A stretch of 64,000 nt of DNA from Hydractinia symbiolongicarpus (GCF_029227915.1 NC_079887.1:11656001-11720000), one strand, 5' to 3'. Shown: positions 49,901 to 60,210, counted from the stretch's first letter. Notes: generated from the letters alone by a model not told the origin. Program-made: numbers and translations.

Positions 49901-52440
49901 GGATTAATTCCCCTAAAACCATTGGGGGTACCTTATATTTTAGCCATTTACACCTAAAATATGTGGTCCCCCCTATGGCGTTTCCTCATAACTAAGCGCT
50001 CATGACCAAAAGGGGTACCTTTGAATTCAAGTATCCATACACGAAATATTTGGTACCAGCTGTGACGTTTTCATGGATTTATTCGCCTATAACCATAGAG
50101 GGGACCTTATATTTTAGCCATTTACACTAAAAATATGTGGTCCCCCCTATGGCGTTTGCTCATTAAGAAACGATCATAACCAAAAGGGGTACCTTTGAAT
50201 TCAAGCGTGCATGCAAGAAATATTTTGTACTAACTGTGACGCTCTCATGGATTAATTCCCCTAAAATCATAGGGGGTACCTTATATTTTAGCCATTTACA
50301 CCTAAAATATGTGGTCACCCCTATGGCGTTTCCTCATAACTAAGCGCCCATAACCAAAAGGGGTACCTTTGAATTCAAGCGTGAATGCAAGAAACATTTT
50401 GTACCAACTGTGACTCTCTCATGGATTAATTCCCCTAAAACCATAGGGGGTACCTTATATTTTAGCCATTTACACCTAAAATATGTGGTCCCCCCTATGG
50501 CGTTTCCTCATAAGTAAGCGCCAATAACCAAAAGCGGTACCTTTGAATTCAAGCATCCATACACGAAATATTTGGTACCAACTGTGAATTTTTAACGGAT
50601 TCATTTGCCTATAACCAAAAGGAGGACCCTATATTTTAGCCATTTACACTTAAAATATGTGGTCCCCCCTATGGCGTTTGCTCATAACTAAGAGCTCATG
50701 ACCAAAAGGGGTACCTTTGAATTCAAGTATCCATACACGAAATATTTGGAACCAGCTGTGACGTTTTCATGGATTTATTCGCATATAACCATAGAGGGGA
50801 CCTTATATTTTAGCCATTTACACTTAAAATATGTGGTCCCCCCTATGGCGTTTGCTCATTAAGAAACGCCCATAACCAAAAGGGGTACCTTTGAATTCAA
50901 GCGTGCATGCAAGAAATATTTTGTACCAACTGTGAAATTTTCATGGATTTATTCGCCTATAATCAAAGGCGGGACCTTATATTTTAGCCATTTTTTCCTA
51001 AAATATGTGGTCCCCCCTATGGCGTTTCCTCATAACTAAGCGCCCATAACCAAAAGGGGTACCTTTGAATTCTAGCATCCATACACGAAATATTTGGTAC
51101 CAACTGTGAATTTTTCACGGATTCATTTGCCTATAACCAAAGGCGGGACCTTATATTTTAGCCATTTACACTTAAAATATGTGGTCCCCCCTATGGCGTT
51201 TGTTCATAAAAAAGCGCCAGTAAACAAGATGGGTATCTTGGAATTCAAGCATGGATACACGAAATATTTGGTACCAACTGTGACTTTTTCTCGTATCTAT
51301 TTGCCTATAACCAAAGGGAGGGGGGTACCTTATATTTTAGCCATTTACACCTAAAATATGTGGTCCCCCTATGGCGTTTGCTCATAAAAAAGCGCCAGTA
51401 AACAAGATGGGTAACTTTGAATTCAAGCATGGATATACGAAATATTTGGTACCAACTGTGACGCTCTCATGGATTAATTCCCCTGAAACCATAGGGGGTA
51501 CCTTATATTTTAGCCATTTACACCTAAAATATGTGGTCCCTCCTATGGCGTTTCCTCATAACTTCGCACCCATAAGTAAAAGGGGTACCTTTTAATTCCA
51601 ACTTGCATACACAAAATATTTGGTACCAACTGTGACGTTTTCATGGATTTATTTGCCTATAACCAAAGGAGGGAACTTATATTTTAGCCATTTACACTTA
51701 AAATATGTGGTACTCCTATAGCGATTGCTCATAAAAAAGCGCCAGTAAACAAGATGGGTACCTTTGAATTCAAGCATGGATACACGAAATATTTGGTACC
51801 AACTGTGACTTTTCTCGTATTTATTCGCCTATAACCAAAGGGGGGGTACCTTATATTTTAGCCATTTACACCTAAAATATGTGGTCCCCCCTATGGCGTT
51901 TCCTCATAACTAAGCGCCCATAACCAAAAGGGGTACCTTTAAATTCAAGCATCCATACACGAAATATTTGGTACCAACTGTGAATTTTTCACGCATTCAT
52001 TTGCCTATAACCATAGGGGGGACCTTATATTTTAGCCATTTACACTTAAAATATGTGGTCCCCCCTATGGCGTTTGCTCATAAAAAAGCGCCAGTAAACA
52101 AGATGGGTATCTTTGAATTCAAGCATGGATACACGAAATATTTGGTACCAATTGTGACTTTTTCTCGGAATTATTCGCCTATAACCATTGGTGGACCTTA
52201 TATTTGAGACATTTACACCTAAAATATGTGGTACGGCCTATGGCGTTTGCTCATAAAATAGCGCCCATTACGAAAAGCGGTACCTTGTATTTCAAGCATC
52301 TCTACCTGAAGTATTTGGTACCTACTGCGACGTTTTTATGGAATTATTTGCCCATAGACCTTATATTTTAGGCATTTACACTTAATATATGTGGTCCCCC
52401 ATATGGCGTTTCATGGTAACTAAGTGCCCATGGCTAAAAT
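31950..52440. repeat. 174-bp satellite array, about 118 copies
   Basis: The word TATGGCGTTT recurs every 174 bp (about 32041, 32215, 32389, 32563). The last copy is near 52405, exactly 117 periods on. Each unit has a GGGTACCTTTGAATTCAAGC segment, a CACGAAATATTTGGTACCAA segment, a variable middle (CTCTCATGGATTAATTCCCC, TTTTCATGGATTTATTCGCC or TTTTCACGGATTCATTTGCC) and a G-run/C-run inverted repeat. That inverted repeat has left arm CCATAGGGGGGACC and right arm GGTCCCCCCTATGG around a loop holding CCATTTACAC. Two main monomer types differ after TATGGCGTTT (CCTCATAACTAAGCGCCC versus GCTCATAAAAAAGCGCCAG). Monomers at both edges are the most degraded. Plus-strand ORFs of up to 154 codons simply read 58 codons per unit and are not called as genes. 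Confidence 0.97.
43614..49995. repeat. Higher-order duplications inside the 174-bp array
   Basis: Blocks of consecutive monomers recur with the same variants. The stretch at 45299-45646 recurs at 46690-47037, 48952-49299 and 49648-49995, giving spacings of about 8, 13 and 4 monomers. The stretch at 43614-44078 recurs at 47962-48426, 25 monomers away. Elsewhere, variants at 32648 recur at 33349, and those near 35560-35650 recur near 37300-37390. This is the expected signature of unequal exchange or local amplification. Confidence 0.85.
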
Positions 52441-52505
52441 TCGTTTTGTTACTAGAAAAGTATTCTATAATTGAATATATATCTATAATTGAAATTTTAA
52501 GTATT

Positions 52506-52829
52506 TTACAAATGGTTGCTTTTATTTAAATCTATGCCTCTTTTTTTGAAAGCTTTTATCTGGTCTTTAGAAATGAAAACATTCAATGGATTTGATACTT
52601 CTTCAATGTTAAATCCCGTCTCCAAGCATTTTTTGTCCATGTGGTAATGTACATTTGTTTTTTTTCTTTTTCCATTGGGCGACCTTTCCCCTCTGATTAG
52701 GCGCAACTTCGTGGCCATTAAGCACAGGTCAGTGTTTGCGAAGTTGCCACCACACCCTGCACATTTTCGCATATAATTGTTAGTTGGTTTGATAACGAAT
52801 TTTCCCTCCTCAACTTCTCTAACGTTCTT
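52506..52829 (-). CDS. Terminal exon encoding a Cys/His-rich zinc-ribbon-like tail
   Basis: An open phase-0 exon of 107 codons plus stop, preceded by a CTTTAG acceptor. It is likely the last exon of a longer minus-strand gene or a terminal exon used by a mobile element. It encodes VIKPTNNYMRKCAGCGG, then an NGKRKK basic stretch, VHYHMDKKC and a Lys-rich end. The CxxC ... HYHxxxxC spacing suggests one zinc site. I do not recognise the family with certainty. It sits between the satellite edge and the end of the Ginger1-like gene (stop at 53204) and points the same way. It might therefore be an alternative or separate terminal exon of that element. No upstream partner exon could be fixed. Confidence 0.45.
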   Translation of the reverse strand, partial: KNVREVEEGKFVIKPTNNYMRKCAGCGGNFANTDLCLMATKLRLIRGERSPNGKRKKTNVHYHMDKKCLETGFNIEEVSNPLNVFISKDQIKAFKKRGIDLNKSNHL

Positions 52830-53203
52830 CTAAAGGTATGATTATAAAGTTACACAACAACAGTACACACAGAGGGAACATTTGAACAGGGCAAATTTTG
52901 CTTTTTCCACAAAATGGACCCTGGCCAATCTTGGAAAGTTTTTTTGGTTCATTATGTTCCATGGAACCATACCTTTACTGCCGCTGTGCTTTTTTTATTC
53001 TAAATAAAATTTGAAATGTATTATAATATTTTATATTGTTCTGTATAAATTTTTTTCTTCGAAATCACCGAAACCTGTCTTTTTAGTTCTTAATGTCGAC
53101 TAACGTTTTTTTAAATTTTCGTTGTAATATAGGAAAAAATAATAATATAATCATTTTTAGGTTTTATCTTCGAGTTGATAAAGTAACTTTTTATTCTAAG
53201 CCT

Positions 53204-56200
53204 TCAAAAAGGACGTACATTATTTTCCTTGTCTTCTATTACAACTACTTCCTGTTGTCCATTACTTTCCAGTGTCCAATTAAATTCGAGAGGTGCCACT
53301 TCGAGCATAGAACAATTGAATTGCAAATTTCTGTATGCTTTCCTGAGAGACTGATGTAAGCACTGCTGGTGATACCATCTTGCAGGTGAGCAAGTATCAC
53401 AGCAAACCTATTAAACAGAGCGACAACTTTATACAAATTTTTTGATGAAAAATGCGAAACAATATTTACCAGGTACTGACACAGTTACAAACGCCATACC
53501 CAAGAGTCAGTTGGTTTGCCTTGGACCTTTGGCCCTTCTGCCTTTCCACACACTCTGCAGATACTACTGCACCATTGTTCTTGACCTAAGCATATTAAAA
53601 TCGTAAAGTGCGCTCTCTAACACAACTTGTAAGGTGAAAATAAATCCAGCCTACAGTAATGCTTCGAATAAACGCCCCCTTCTATTAAACGCCCCCTCGA
53701 ATAAACGCCCCCCCTTTTCAGTCATTTTTTAAATAAACGCCCCCTCTAATAGACGCCCCACTCGAATAGAAGCCCCTCCCTCATAAGGGGCGTTTATTTG
53801 AGGCGATAATAAAAGTATACTTACTTACTTACTTTTTTCCTAAAAATTTAGTTTTTCCGTTCATTATTAAAAACATGTGAATATCTTTTATTTTCTGTTG
53901 TGAAGATATATATTATAGGTATCCTTAAAAACTGCAAAAGAGACGAAGTGTAAAAAAATAATTAATAAACGCCCCCCTCTTTTAAACGCCACCCCCTCGA
54001 ATAGACGCCCTCTAAAAATGTAAAAAATTTTAATAAACGCCCCGGGCGTTTATTCGAAACATTACCGTACCTCCCTCTTCGATCAATTTTGTTACGATTT
54101 CATCTCTGTAACTTTGTACGCTTTCTCTTGTCCATGTTGTAGGTACTTCTTGTTTTTCTAATATCAGGCATTCTGCAAACTAAAAGAAACCATTGTTGTT
54201 AAAAATTATTTGGATATGTAGTAATTTGAAAAACAGAACTATACTTACTTTTAAACAAAATATGCCACACGAGACGCTATCCTGTTGTCGTGCATGTGGC
54301 ACAATTTCAACACGAAAGGTTTCGGCAACTCCATAATTAGCAGAAAGATAAGAACTAAAAAGTATGGAATATAGAATAATAACACGGTTTTTCAGAATAA
54401 ATATGTAATACTTTTTAATTTGTAATCCATTGTCTACTTACTTCCATTGCTGTTTTACCTGCACAAGTTCTTTAGACAATTCTCCCATTGGATTGAAATA
54501 AATTATTGTTGCAGCAGATGGAATGACAACCTGGATGTAAGTACCCGCTGTTAGAAGTATGTTGGAAGACAAATGAACACATTGAACACATACAAATAAA
54601 ACGCTAATAAACAAGTGAAGGTTTTAGTACCGATAACGTCCAGTGGTATCCATTACAGCGGCAACCAACAATTAAATCATATTTTGATATATCACCACGC
54701 TAAAAGAAACACGGCATGGTATCAAAAGCTTAGCACAAATACAATCTCATGATTTGCTTAAACAAGAGATTTCAATTTGGAATCTCCTTTTCTTTATGCG
54801 CAACCTCCTTCCCAATGCCCTTTTTTGCTTTTCGACATGGTAAAGAAGTGATGGGAACGAGGCGAGTGGTACATAGTGTGAATAACAAGAAATGTTTTAT
54901 GCAGTAACTTTTTGCAAAAAGGACCAAGAACTAAGAAAAACCTATATGTGAAAATAATTGGAAAACAGTCTCGAGATTGCCTGTATTTACCTGTTTCATT
55001 TTTGATGCTGACGCGTCGAACATCCAGGCCATCTCTCCTGGGGTAATAATATTTACACTCTACGAAGAAATTAATTTTATCAATTAATTTTATCAATTCG
55101 TATGGAAAACTTGCAAGTCGAAACAATGGTATTCAAATTCACTACCTTATTATTATTTTCCCGGGTAAGTATCTGCAAATATGTGTAAATGATTTCGTCA
55201 TTTACACTGGTGTGCAGAGCGTCCTTTAACAAAACATCAGTCAGTGGCACGCTTCCAAATTCTGGAAAGCGGCTTAGGATAATTTTTTTGCTTTCAATTG
55301 ATGACTTTAATGCAAGCATTTCTAAATAGTAAGCAGACATTATATGACATAGCTCCAATAAATGCACTGTGTAATATCAACACAGTTATTAAAAAGTGAA
55401 TATAAACAACATTTTCATATAGAAATACCGTAAATCATTAAGTTTTTTTTAAGGAAATCAAGAAAACTTTTGCAGTGGTAAAACTCGTACCGAGCATAAT
55501 CTGGATATCATAAAAGGCAAAGGTTTGGAAATCCAAATTGGCTTCTTTAGTTTAAGGACGACTTATAAATGCACGCTTAACGTCAATGCCCTCGGTGCTT
55601 TAAACGTCAAAAATAGAAACTCCAACACTTGTTCATAGGTAAAGGATGTAGAAGACACACTGTGCAAAAACTTTATATGTAGTATCTAAACATCAGTTTT
55701 TTTCTTAGTGTAAACTTTTCAATTTATGAGTCATTACAGGTTTTCAGGATCTGTAGGAAATGTCTTGTTATGAACAACTGAAATAAATATGATTTTATAG
55801 GAGTGTTTGATTGTACAGTACATGGAAAAATTATAAGTAATGCACGCTTACGTCCATAGGCTGTTCCTTCACTAAAACACACTCCCTTTGTGATTGAATT
55901 CATTTCCATTTCATCTATAATAATGTCAGAAGGTGATCTCATAATCCTAGTAAGATGGAGTCCGGTTACCTCGAGCTCTAAGCGGACAGAACAAGAAGTT
56001 CGAGATAATCATCTTTTTTTAAAAGAATACAAGAAAAAAATTGCAAAAACAATCTAAAATAAGCCAGCCAAGCCACTGCAGGTAAATAGGAAAAATTTAT
56101 TAAAAGCATAGCACATTTGTCTAACTCTTCTCTTGAAATCAAACTTTCAAATTTACAAATTTCTCTATTTCTTTGTCCTGTTATCCTCTAAAGTGTTCCA

Positions 56201-59200
56201 AAATTCAAAAGTGATAACAAAAGCGGAACTGTTTCTATCACCAGCATTTTATGAAAGATAAAGATTGTAATTTGCCCCAAGGGACTAACAATTAGCGGGA
56301 AGTTCAAGATACAGTATTCTCTTTATTTAACGTCTACTCTCTATTTAACGACCCTCACCAGTTAACGCTCAACCCTAAAATCTCGAACATTCATTAAACG
56401 CCCAGAGCGTCAAATAGAAGGAATACTGTAGTGGAATTCGAAATAGATTTCAGTTAGTGAGACCGTATGGATGCTAATTTGTTTTGAAAGTTCAAACCGA
56501 AAAAGACAATTAAAATTAAACAATCATAATGACTAGGGATAAAAGACCAATACTTGATTAGGAAGGAAAACAATAAAACCTATTCAGTTATTGCAAAAAG
56601 TATGTTCTTGCTATAACTAAAAAGAGTCTTATTTGAATAGTACCGTCGTCAATGTTGTTGGTGTACTACTCATTTATCTTGATAGTTGTGTCAGGACCAA
56701 ATGAAGATAACAAAACGATGCCAAACTACTCTTAAAATTCGAAACTTAGTATAGACGAAGAACTAAGTTACCGTTATCAATATCAATAGTCTCTTTCTGT
56801 TCAGTCTCCATGGTTGATTTAGGTACTGTGAGAAAAAATAAAGTGATAATTATACACACGGTGAGAATACAGTTTTTAAGGCGGAAGAAGGATAGCGCAA
56901 AATGGACTATACCATGATTAGGTGCTAAAAAAAGATTTGGTTTATGGCCTTTCATAATAGCCTTAAATAGCGTGAATTTTGGTCCTCTGTCATTTTCAAT
57001 TGCAAAAATACCACATAACTACAAAGTGTGTGAGACATGCCCTCAGCCCAAAAGCTAGCTGTTTTTTAACATTACATAGTTTTTATACATACAGAACTAG
57101 CAATGGAATAGTAAAATTATCAATACCATCAGCCTCTTCCGTGTTCATTTCATTTCTTATTTCAGGAACTAAGAAAAAAAAAACAATTAAAATTATACAG
57201 TTAATATATCGTAAATCTCTTGATAAAAAGTTTGTCATACTAACCACAATATTTCAGTATGTCTGAGTCAGATATTCCTTCTACAGTATCATTGATTAAG
57301 TGGAATTCTATCAATAAAGAAGGTAGGATAGAGATTAGTTCCTTAAACATAATATTGACAAATCTTTGAATAAAAGTTGGCGTTCAGCAATTTACTTAGA
57401 AATTTATTCGATGAAATCAATAGCGTATACTCGAATATGTAAGAGAGATTCCACAGTTTTTTTACTAAATAAGTCAAAAGTACTTCACCTTTTTCCACAA
57501 CATTTGGGATTGAAGAGTCGTTAACGTGGCCTTGGTCATGAGTGGTTTCTAAAAACAATTCTGTAGCTTTTTTATTTTCTCGTTTCTCTCTATAAATATA
57601 TAGAAAATTATATTTGTCTGAAAAAAACTTCATTTCAGCATGATAATTCTTCATCTAGATTAATTTTCTTCTTTGAAAATTTTACTTCTTACAATCCATG
57701 TAAAACAGTTTCAATAGCAACCCCTTATAAATTGTCACTATATGATGCGCCGCGGCAAATTTTTTGCAATTTTACATATTATGAGACTCTACTCCTCAGG
57801 AACCAAACCAAACGTTGAACATTTCTTAGTGGCTTGGGATAAAGGACCAATAATTGATTAGAAAAGAAAGACTAAAACCTATTCAGTTATTGCAAAAAGT
57901 ATGTTCTTGCTATAACTAAAAAGAGTCTTATTTGAATAGTACCGTCGTCAATGTTGTTGGTGTACTACTCATTTATCTTGATAGTTGTGTCAGGACCAAA
58001 TGAAGATAACAAAACGATGCCAAACTACTCTTAAAATTCGAAACTTAGTATAGACGAAGAACTAAGTTACCGTTATCAATATCAATAGTCTCTTTCTGTT
58101 CAGTCTCCATGGTTGATTTAGGTACTGTGAGAAAAAATAAAGTGATAATTATACACACGGTGAGAATACAGTTTTTAAGGCGGAAGAAGGATAGCGCAAA
58201 ATGGACTATACCATGATTAGGTGCTAAAAAAAGATTTGGTTTATGGCCTTTCATAATAGCCTTAAATAGCGTGAATTTTGGTCCTCTGTCATTTTCAATT
58301 GCAAAAATACCACATAACTACAAAGTGTGTGAGACATGCCCTCAGCCCAAAAGCTAGCTGTTTTTTAACATTACATAGTTTTTATACATACAGAACTAGC
58401 AATGGAATAGTAAAATTATCAATACCATCAGCCTCTTCCGTGTTCATTTCATTTCTTATTTCAGGAACTAAGAAAAAAAAACAATTAAAATTATACAGTT
58501 AATATATCGTAAATCTCTTGATAAAAAGTTTGTCATACTAACCACAATATTTCAGTATGTCTGAGTCAGATATTCCTTCTACAGTATCATTGATTAAGTG
58601 GAATTCTATCAATAAAGAAGGTAGGATAGAGATTAGTTCCTTAAACATAATATTGTTAGCGGTTCAACAATTTATTTAAAAATTGATTGAATAAAATTTG
58701 TAGCACTATATTCGGATATTGAATATAAGTTACGTATACCGTAAAAGAGAAGTCAAAAAAAATTCTTCACCTTTTTGCACATTATCGGTAACTTTATATT
58801 TACAGGCATAGTCATGATCAGGAATGTTAGCTAAAAAATGTATGCAGGTGAATAGAAAACAGCATTATTTTATAAGCCGTTCCGAACACGACCCCCTACC
58901 GTAATATTAATTGCAAAATTCATAAGTGAAGATACATAAAAATCGAAACATGTTTGTACTTGTGATAAATTTGAAGGACCCTGTTGTACATGGAATTTTT
59001 TATATATTATATATTAGATCTTACACATTTATGTTTATATATTTTTATTTTAACATGTTTTTTTTAGCTATGTACAAATCTTAAACATAACAAATTGAAG
59101 ATTTTGTCTAGAACATAGATTGTGAGGGAACCTAGCCGGCTATAGCTAGTGTCTTAGATGATGCTGTTTTGCAAGGATAAAGTGTTTTTTTTTTCTGGTT

Positions 59201-59739
59201 ATTACTAAGCTGCAACTATAGTTTTTTAGCTTCCATGGGTAGCTAAAAACCTATAGTTGAAGGGGGGTAGAAATAGGTTGCAAAAAAATTTTCAAATAGC
59301 TTTTTTTATTTCTTAGCTAAATGCAATGTATGACACACGCAGATGGAAAGCGAATATTATAAAATTACCTCTATTTTGTTGTTCATCGGTACCTTCAATT
59401 GTTAATTTAGGAGCTGAGAAAAAAAACAATAAAATAACTATAGAAGCATTTGGTTTGTCGATTATACTTTTTTGGAAAATATGCGAGGTACCTACCTTCA
59501 ACAAATTTTTTCAAGTTCTTTGGGTGATGACTGTGTTTATTGTCTTTAAGTTTTACATTGCCGTGTGGCGTGATAGATTCGACAATAAAAGGGCCTTTGA
59601 ATCTGGGTTTGAGACCCTTTTTTTTTGATTGATCAGCTAGTAAAACCTTTTCACCCTCTTTAAAATTTCTTTTAGATGTTGTCGTTCTCACGCGCTTGTC
59701 ATAAGCGTTTTTTTGTCTTTCTTGTGCAACTTGTATGTT
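53204..59739 (-). CDS. Ginger1-like transposase gene: integrase C-terminus, micro-exons, Ulp1 protease, PHD finger (3' part)
   Basis: Exons read on the minus strand: 59739-59496 (integrase C-terminal region: NIQVAQERQKNAYDKR, EGEKVLL, FKGPFIVE with the GPF motif, HHPKNLKKFVEG), then micro-exons 59413-59369, 58830-58771, 58467-58426, 58124-58071, 57548-57489, 57168-57127 and 56825-56772. These are followed by 55946-55852, 55366-55146, 55059-54991, 54699-54631, 54530-54442, 54354-54249, 54179-54071, 53585-53500 and 53407-53204. The protease half is Ulp1/C48-like: ITPGEMAWMFDA, GYHWTLSV (His), IIYFNPMG (usual Asp position is Asn) and RQQDSVSCGIFCLK (Gln and Cys). The last two exons make a PHD-type finger (CRVCGKAEG ... 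CCDTCSPARWYHQQC). Ginger1 transposons are known to carry Gypsy-type integrases with GPY/F and a C-terminal Ulp1 or OTU protease. The integrase core is absent here and may lie beyond the window. All junctions match in phase except the join into 55946, where an exon is probably missing. It could be a live transposon, a remnant or a domesticated gene. Confidence 0.75.
53654..54067. mobile_element. Pogo/mariner-like MITE, TA target duplication
   Basis: Terminal inverted repeats CAGTAATGCTTCGAATAAAC (left) and CGGTAATGTTTCGAATAAAC (right, reverse complement) are flanked on both sides by TA (53652-53653 and 54068-54069). The 414-bp interior is filled with AATAAACGCCCC-type words in both orientations and has no ORF. 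It sits in the intron between two exons of the Ginger1-like gene, and its right end abuts the splice donor of exon 54179-54071. Confidence 0.88.
56312..56428. mobile_element. Short MITE (117 bp), TA target duplication
   Basis: The left end is CAGTATTCTCTTTATTTAAC. The reverse complement of the right end is CAGTATTCCTTCTATTTGAC. TA flanks both ends (56310-56311 and 56429-56430). The CAGT ends and ATTTAACG words resemble the MITE at 53654, suggesting the same pogo/mariner-type mobilisation. Confidence 0.8.
56537..57357. repeat. Tandem duplication, proximal copy (two micro-exons)
   Basis: Nearly identical to 57836-58655, offset about 1299 bp. It contains micro-exons 57168-57127 and 56825-56772 of the Ginger1-like gene. 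The most visible difference is a one-base change in an A run; the outermost 50 bp are more diverged. Confidence 0.93.
57836..58655. repeat. Tandem duplication, distal copy (two micro-exons)
   Basis: Second copy of the 0.8-kb block, carrying micro-exons 58467-58426 and 58124-58071. Identity stops abruptly after the shared CTTAAACATAATATTG. The sequence beyond is still recognisably related between copies but clearly older. Confidence 0.93.
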
Positions 59740-60206
59740 CTAAATACGAAATACTTAACAGTTTCACAAACTGCAGTAAGTATACACTTGTTAATTTCGT
59801 TTTTGAGTTTGTCAGTCAACTGTGCTTTAAACAAATCTGCAATGAAGAAAAAAGGGGTTTAGCGCCGCGTTGTTCTTTCGTCGTTCTCCCACTTCTACTT
59901 GGTCTGCTTTGGCTAGTTTCACAGATTTTATAGAAAATTCGTACAATAAATTTTCGGACTTTCGGAATTTCAAGCTCCAAGTTGTATACAACGTATTACG
60001 TACATTTCCCACAAAATTAAAAGGCTTTGTGTTTAAGAATTAACTCGTGCCAAAAAAAAAATTTATGGATTCAAATTTTGAAAAAGAAGACGAATGAGTC
60101 ATTTTAGGAAATTTTAGATTTATTTTAAAGAAGATGTTATATCAACAAAAGCTCAAAAAGATATTTTATCTTGAATTTAAACACCTCGTGATGAATTAGA
60201 ATGAAC
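59740..60206. other. Intronic or intergenic stretch upstream of the integrase exon
   Basis: No secure exon. A frame open from an acceptor near 59840 (LFKAQLTDKLKNEIN) looks protein-like but has no donor that joins in phase, so it is left uncalled. Confidence 0.35.
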
Positions 60207-60210
60207 TTAA

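Noticed and set aside
32114-52207. Many plus- and minus-strand ORFs of 60-154 codons in the 174-bp array
   Set aside because: They follow the satellite unit, start at arbitrary ATGs, contain regular stops in one monomer type and vary freely in sequence. They are treated as satellite, not genes.
31950-52440. CRISPR-like regular repeat pattern
   Set aside because: Units are contiguous and near-identical over their whole 174 bp with no unique spacers; the genome is eukaryotic.
55946-56060. Exon linking the last micro-exon to 55946 (frame starting DDYLELLVLSA)
   Set aside because: Has plausible splice borders but meets an in-frame TAG and does not give the required phase 2 end.
59313-59628. Plus-strand and alternative minus-strand ORFs over the integrase exon
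   Set aside because: Shadows of the GPF integrase frame with no family resemblance.
59830-59905. Frame LFKAQLTDKLKNEIN as an integrase-gene exon
   Set aside because: Protein-like and after a good acceptor, but no donor joins in phase with the exon at 59739.
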